Positions 60,501 through 64,000 of a stretch of 64,000 nucleotides of DNA are shown here, piece after piece. The translations under genes were made by a program, and so were the position numbers. The stretch spans positions 321,442 through 385,441 of the forward strand of contig JANQFH010000008.1 in the NCBI GenBank assembly GCA_028277945.1. Direction: 5' to 3'. The stretch's first letter is position 1, and every line of letters starts with the position of its first letter. Origin of the DNA: Oligoflexia bacterium. GTDB lineage: Bacteria > Bdellovibrionota_G > JANQFH01. Under the pieces are notes generated by a model. The model had not been told where the DNA came from. It searched no databases and saw only the letters and a program-made list of their open reading frames with translations.

Positions 60501-61189
60501 TGGATACACACAGCCATCGAAGTATTATTATGATAGCAACAGTTGCTAATGCTCTCGCTGATCTATGTGATCAGTTTACTTTCGTTGGTGGAGCTGTTGT
60601 ACCGCTCTATCTTCCTCCTACTTTGTCGAAATTGATCCGACCTACGGAAGACATTGACTGTGTAATCGAAGTTACAACTCGAAGTGCCTTTTATGAGATG
60701 GAGAAAAAACTACGATCGTTAGGATTCAAGCACGACATGTCGTTAATCTGCCGTTGGAAGTTACAAGAGATTAATGTAGATGTTATGCCAACGGAAGGAA
60801 ACATTCTAGGCTTCTCCAACCGATGGTATAAAGCGGGCGTCAAAACTAGAATACCATATCAGCTGCCATCGGGAAAAACCATCTGGATTTTCTCAATACC
60901 GTACTTTATTGCAGCTAAACTAGAAGCTCTCTTTACCCGAGGAAAGGAAGACCTTCGTCTTAGTCCTGATTTGGAAGATGTTATTTCTATATTAGAAGGA
61001 AGATCAGAAGTCCTTGAAGAAATTCAGACATCAACAAAAGAACTTCGTAGATACCTCTCCTGCGCATTCTCTAAACTTGCCGATCGACGTGACTACTTGG
61101 AAAGCATCGCGGCTCATATAAGTGTCGATCCCGATGAAAAACGTACAAAGAAAGTTCTTGGCCGGATAGAGAAAATCATTTCATCTTGA
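60500..61189 (+). CDS. Nucleotidyltransferase-like protein (AbiEii-like), possible toxin
   Basis: This is a 229-residue protein. FVGGAVVPLYLP followed by PTEDIDCVIEV is the nucleotidyltransferase active-site pattern (G-G...D-x-D). A region with KLEALFTRGKEDLRLSPDLE follows, as in AbiEii/DUF1814 proteins that adenylylate or otherwise disable targets. It overlaps the HTH gene stop. Toxin activity is inferred from this domain and layout. Confidence 0.62.
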   Translation: MDTHSHRSIIMIATVANALADLCDQFTFVGGAVVPLYLPPTLSKLIRPTEDIDCVIEVTTRSAFYEMEKKLRSLGFKHDMSLICRWKLQEINVDVMPTEGNILGFSNRWYKAGVKTRIPYQLPSGKTIWIFSIPYFIAAKLEALFTRGKEDLRLSPDLEDVISILEGRSEVLEEIQTSTKELRRYLSCAFSKLADRRDYLESIAAHISVDPDEKRTKKVLGRIEKIISS

Positions 61190-61197
61190 AAAGAACG

Positions 61198-61527
61198 CTA
61201 GGCGTTCATGAAGAACCGCAGTAGGGCAACTGTTAGAACTCCAGTAACCACCGTCACAAAGAGATTTTTTTGCCAAATTGCCATGACAAACGTTGGCATG
61301 CAGGCCCACAAATAGAGATTGGTTGTCTGTTGCGCGTCGCTGTCTCCTGGGCGTAAAACCTGTAGCGCCAAAATTGCTGACAAGGCAGCCACCGGGACAT
61401 AGCGCAGCCAGATTAGCAACGGTCGTGGAAGGTTTCTCCCTCCAAGGAAACCAAGCGGCATGGTTCTGGGAGCAAGTGTTACAAGAGACATTAAGATAAT
61501 AGTTAAGATGACCGTCTTTGCTTCCAT
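61198..61527 (-). CDS. azlD: AzlD-family branched-chain amino acid exporter subunit
   Basis: This is a 109-residue membrane protein with about four helices (AKTVILTIILMSLVTLAPRT, VPVAALSAILALQVL and others). The PRTMPLGFLGGRNLPRPLLI segment is typical of AzlD. It works with AzlC in exporting branched-chain amino acids or analogues. GGAGGTGA lies before the ATG, inside the end of azlC. Confidence 0.83.
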   Translation of the reverse strand: MEAKTVILTIILMSLVTLAPRTMPLGFLGGRNLPRPLLIWLRYVPVAALSAILALQVLRPGDSDAQQTTNLYLWACMPTFVMAIWQKNLFVTVVTGVLTVALLRFFMNA

Positions 61528-62204
61528 AGTTCACCTCCGAGCCCCACAGTGGCTGCACATACTATTGCTAGAATGATCTCCCAGTTCTGTAGACCGAAAC
61601 TGCTAGCAACGACCGCAATCGTTGCCGCCCGACAGCCGATAAAAAGTGTCCAGCGGCTGTTTATCTGTTTAAGGGCTAGAAACACGCAAACCGCGGGTAG
61701 AGCAAAGTCAATGCCCAACGCATGGACATTGGAGATTAAGCCAATTGCCAGATAACCCAAGATGGGTCCGAGACTCCAAGCCATATGTACGGTTAGGTTG
61801 ACACCAAAGAGATGGCTGAGGGCAGGCACCTCTTTAGTAAACTGAGCGCTGTGTAGAGCAAAGGTCGAATCTGACAGCTCTACACCAAAGAGGAACCTCT
61901 TAAGTAGGGGTAGGTGTCGCAGATAGGTTGACATGGCTGCTGAATAGAGCAGATGGCGGAGATTGACGATGAAGGTGACCGCGACAATTGCTAAGATTGG
62001 TTGGGCTGATCCCAACATACTGACGGCTATAAATTGGGCGGCTCCGGCAAAGACCAACAGCGACATCAAAACCGTTTGAAAAAGATTTAGGCCGACCTCT
62101 CGGGCGATAATCCCAAAGGTAAAGGAGACGGGGATATAACCGATGACTACAGGTAGTGCCATCTTTATGCCGGTCGAGAAGCTGTAGTTGCCTGCCTGCT
62201 GCAT
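61503..62204 (-). CDS. azlC: AzlC-family branched-chain amino acid exporter subunit
   Basis: This is a 233-residue multi-spanning membrane protein. MALPVVIGYIPVSFTFGIIA, FAGAAQFIAVSMLGS and FIVNLRHLLYSAAMSTYLRH are signatures of AzlC. It overlaps azlD by 25 bases and the upstream methyltransferase-like gene by one base, so the three form a leftward operon. Confidence 0.87.
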   Translation of the reverse strand: MQQAGNYSFSTGIKMALPVVIGYIPVSFTFGIIAREVGLNLFQTVLMSLLVFAGAAQFIAVSMLGSAQPILAIVAVTFIVNLRHLLYSAAMSTYLRHLPLLKRFLFGVELSDSTFALHSAQFTKEVPALSHLFGVNLTVHMAWSLGPILGYLAIGLISNVHALGIDFALPAVCVFLALKQINSRWTLFIGCRAATIAVVASSFGLQNWEIILAIVCAATVGLGGELWKQRRSS

Positions 62205-62686
62205 TAGAGGGGGAGTCTTGGAATCCAGCGGGGTACACGATGTGTATAATTGTTAAAACCTTCTGGGAAGCTGCTACGCAATTTAGGTTCTTCATAGAAG
62301 ATTATGAAGAGATGGAAGCCGAGGGCGACAAAAAGGAGGTAAACGAACAATAACACGGATTCGTATAAAAGAACTTCACCAATCAAAATGGTGATGGCAG
62401 CAATGTACATGGGATTGCGGACAAAACGGTAGGGGCCGGTTATCACCAGTTCTCGTGGTGGGTCGATTGGGGCAGGTGTGCCTCGTCCCACGGCGATAAA
62501 GTTCCACACACACCAGAGCATGCCCATTATACCGACAATGCACAGACCCATGCCGACATAGCGAAACGGGCCTAAGGGTATCAGGAGAACATTGTAATCT
62601 GAGGTGATCAACAGATAGGGAATCACGCCCAACGTTGTGCCTGGAACGATGAGCAGAAACAGCACGCTTTTTAACCAGAGCCACAA
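62204..62686 (-). CDS. Isoprenylcysteine carboxyl methyltransferase-like membrane protein
   Basis: This is a 160-residue membrane protein with four helices. GPYRFVRNPMYIAAITILIG and YEEPKLRSSFPEGFNNYTHR followed by VPRWIPRLPL are the SAM-binding motifs of the ICMT/PEMT family. Bacterial members methylate unknown lipids or isoprenoids. The start is TTG at 62686, as no ATG is in frame. The stop overlaps azlC by one base. Confidence 0.8.
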   Translation of the reverse strand: MWLWLKSVLFLLIVPGTTLGVIPYLLITSDYNVLLIPLGPFRYVGMGLCIVGIMGMLWCVWNFIAVGRGTPAPIDPPRELVITGPYRFVRNPMYIAAITILIGEVLLYESVLLFVYLLFVALGFHLFIIFYEEPKLRSSFPEGFNNYTHRVPRWIPRLPL

Positions 62687-62802
62687 AGCAATACCATTTC
62701 TTCGGATGGTACAGAAATGTCAAGCGAAGAGTATTCGAGATTTCTAGGTTGGTTATTCACGAGTGTTTTGCTAAACTTGGCGACGATAAGGAGGGGCTAG
62801 AC

Positions 62803-63921
62803 ATGGTGGACCAAAGCAGCCGCCTGATCTCACTCGATGCCTTCCGTGGACTCACTATTGCTTTTATGATTCTGGTCAACATGCCTGGGAGCTGGTCGCA
62901 TGTCTATGTACCACTCAACCATGCTAAATGGTTTGGTTGCACTCCAACAGACTTAGTCTTTCCCTTTTTCCTCTTCATCGTTGGCGTTGCCATGGTCTTT
63001 TCTCTTGCCAAACAGACAGCGCACAACAAAACGCGCAGTCAAATCTATAAACGTATTGTAATTCGTGGCGCCGTGATTTTTGCATTGGGTTTATTTATCA
63101 ATTTCTATCCTTCGTTTAGTTTCGAGGGACTGCGGGTTACCGGCGTGCTGCAACGTATTGGCATTGCCTACGTGGCCACGGCTTTTCTTGTTGTCCATAC
63201 AGGGCTACGAGCCCAAGTTTGGCTTACGGCTGCGTTGCTTATCCTGTATTGGGCTATGATGCTGCTCCTTCCCGTACCTGGGCACGGCATTGGCAATCTT
63301 ACTGCTGAGGGTAATCTTGCTGCTTGGTTTGATAAACTTATCCTTGGTGCTCATGCTTATGCAAGTAGTCCAACGGATCCTGAGGGTATTCTAAGTACGA
63401 TGCCATCCATTGCCACCGTACTTACAGGCGTTCTTACAGGTCACCTTCTTCGTTCAGGAAAGGAGAGGTATGAGATTTTAGGCTGGATGTATTTTGCAGG
63501 TTGGGTGGCAATTGTTGTCGGACTTTTTTGGAGTATTTGGTTTCCGCTCAGCAAAAAGCTGTGGACGAGTTCCTATGTGCTGTTCACCAGTGGTGCGGCC
63601 CTGCAGCTCTTTGCCGTGTGCTACTGGCTGATTGAGATCAAGCGTTGGACAAAGTGGGCTAAGCCAGCCATAGTTTACGGTACCAACGCGATTGCCGCTT
63701 ACGTTCTCCACATCTTGGCCATTAGAACGCTATTTAAGGTAATAAAGTACACCAAAGCAGATGGCTCCACGGCAACAGGTTACGCGTGGATATATGAAAA
63801 TCTATTTGCATCCTGGGCGGGTGCTTGGCCTGGCTCACTGGCATTTGCGATGGCTAACGTTCTTTTTTGGCTTGGGGTTATGGCTATATTCTATCGCAAG
63901 CGGATTTTTATTAAGGTGTAA
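62803..63921 (+). CDS. NagX/heparan-alpha-glucosaminide N-acetyltransferase-like membrane protein
   Basis: This is a 372-residue membrane protein with ten or so helices. SLDAFRGLTIAFMILVNMPG near the start, PTDLVFPFFLFIVGVAMVFS, ITGVLQRIGIAYV-type text (VTGVLQRIGIAYVATAF) and the C-terminal YGTNAIAAYVLHILAIRTLF match the HGSNAT/DUF5009 acyltransferase group. It may acetylate amino sugars at the membrane. GGAGG lies 9 bases before the ATG. Confidence 0.85.
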   Translation: MVDQSSRLISLDAFRGLTIAFMILVNMPGSWSHVYVPLNHAKWFGCTPTDLVFPFFLFIVGVAMVFSLAKQTAHNKTRSQIYKRIVIRGAVIFALGLFINFYPSFSFEGLRVTGVLQRIGIAYVATAFLVVHTGLRAQVWLTAALLILYWAMMLLLPVPGHGIGNLTAEGNLAAWFDKLILGAHAYASSPTDPEGILSTMPSIATVLTGVLTGHLLRSGKERYEILGWMYFAGWVAIVVGLFWSIWFPLSKKLWTSSYVLFTSGAALQLFAVCYWLIEIKRWTKWAKPAIVYGTNAIAAYVLHILAIRTLFKVIKYTKADGSTATGYAWIYENLFASWAGAWPGSLAFAMANVLFWLGVMAIFYRKRIFIKV

Positions 63922-64000
63922 CAAGCTTATACCTTAATTCGATTAGGCTTGAGTTCTTGACCCTGTGTACCTATCGTGTTAACGACACTGGAATGGTTAA

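Noticed and set aside
1..64000. CRISPR arrays, rRNA genes and riboswitches
   Set aside because: No regularly spaced repeats, rRNA-like sequence or recognisable riboswitch core was seen by eye.

Overview
The window is about 64 kb of chromosome from a Gram-negative bacterium of roughly 50% GC. An outer membrane is implied by a TolC-type channel, an RND pump, several lipoprotein signals and signal peptidase I. Many features resemble deltaproteobacterial or Myxococcota-like genomes: two PilZ proteins, an FHA-GGDEF fusion, a Ser/Thr protein kinase, the xerD / M50 protease / trpS / scpA / scpB / rluB order, a small ribbon-helix-helix protein and the lepA-lepB-pyrRBC run. This placement is inferred from gene content and was not checked by any search.

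Region 1 (1-10,051) is accessory DNA. A leftward operon carries a P4-type primase-helicase, two small proteins and the start of a tyrosine integrase cut by the window edge. A rightward set carries mostly unknown small proteins, a TPR protein and a serine recombinase. A secreted DUF885 hydrolase and 0.5 kb of non-coding DNA follow. The region ends at a tRNA-Pro(GGG) gene of which only the 5' half remains, a possible island boundary.

Region 2 (10,128-32,943) is mostly housekeeping: a MazEF-like pair, an SDR plus formyltransferase pair, an Asp-tailed lipoprotein, a PilZ protein, an FHA-GGDEF protein, xerD, a site-2 protease, trpS, scpA, scpB, rluB, an aspartate aminotransferase, coaD, rsmD, a DedA protein, dcd, purE, tsaC, a tRNA methyltransferase and an RND/TolC pair. 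A 173-bp MITE with 15-bp inverted ends and a TA duplication sits directly before rsmD.

Region 3 (33,066-46,826) holds pyrE-pyrF, a lipoprotein, a PilZ protein, an unusual coupled operon (signal-peptidase-like domain fused to an HprK-like P-loop domain, then a Ser/Thr kinase with four zinc ribbons), an inserted DUF4143 ATPase, a toxin-antitoxin-like locus, and an ornithine/carbamoyl phosphate cluster (cDPG-synthetase-like protein, OTC, carbamate kinase, ornithine aminotransferase). That cluster is interrupted by a second copy of the MITE core and a 64-bp palindrome.

Region 4 (47,162-64,000) holds a charged secreted protein, tRNA-Pro(CGG) with a duplicated 3' end beside it, a UDP-glucuronate decarboxylase, lepA, a lepB lacking its expected catalytic serine, pyrR-pyrB-pyrC, a BrnT/BrnA pair, an M16 peptidase, a mannose-1-phosphate guanylyltransferase, a two-gene HTH/nucleotidyltransferase locus, azlCD, an isoprenylcysteine methyltransferase-like protein and a NagX-like acyltransferase.

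At least five toxin-antitoxin-like loci are scattered between housekeeping operons. The best candidates for undescribed biology are the protease/HprK plus zinc-ribbon kinase operon, the MITE with its dispersed hairpin core, the serine-less signal peptidase, and the HTH/nucleotidyltransferase pair.
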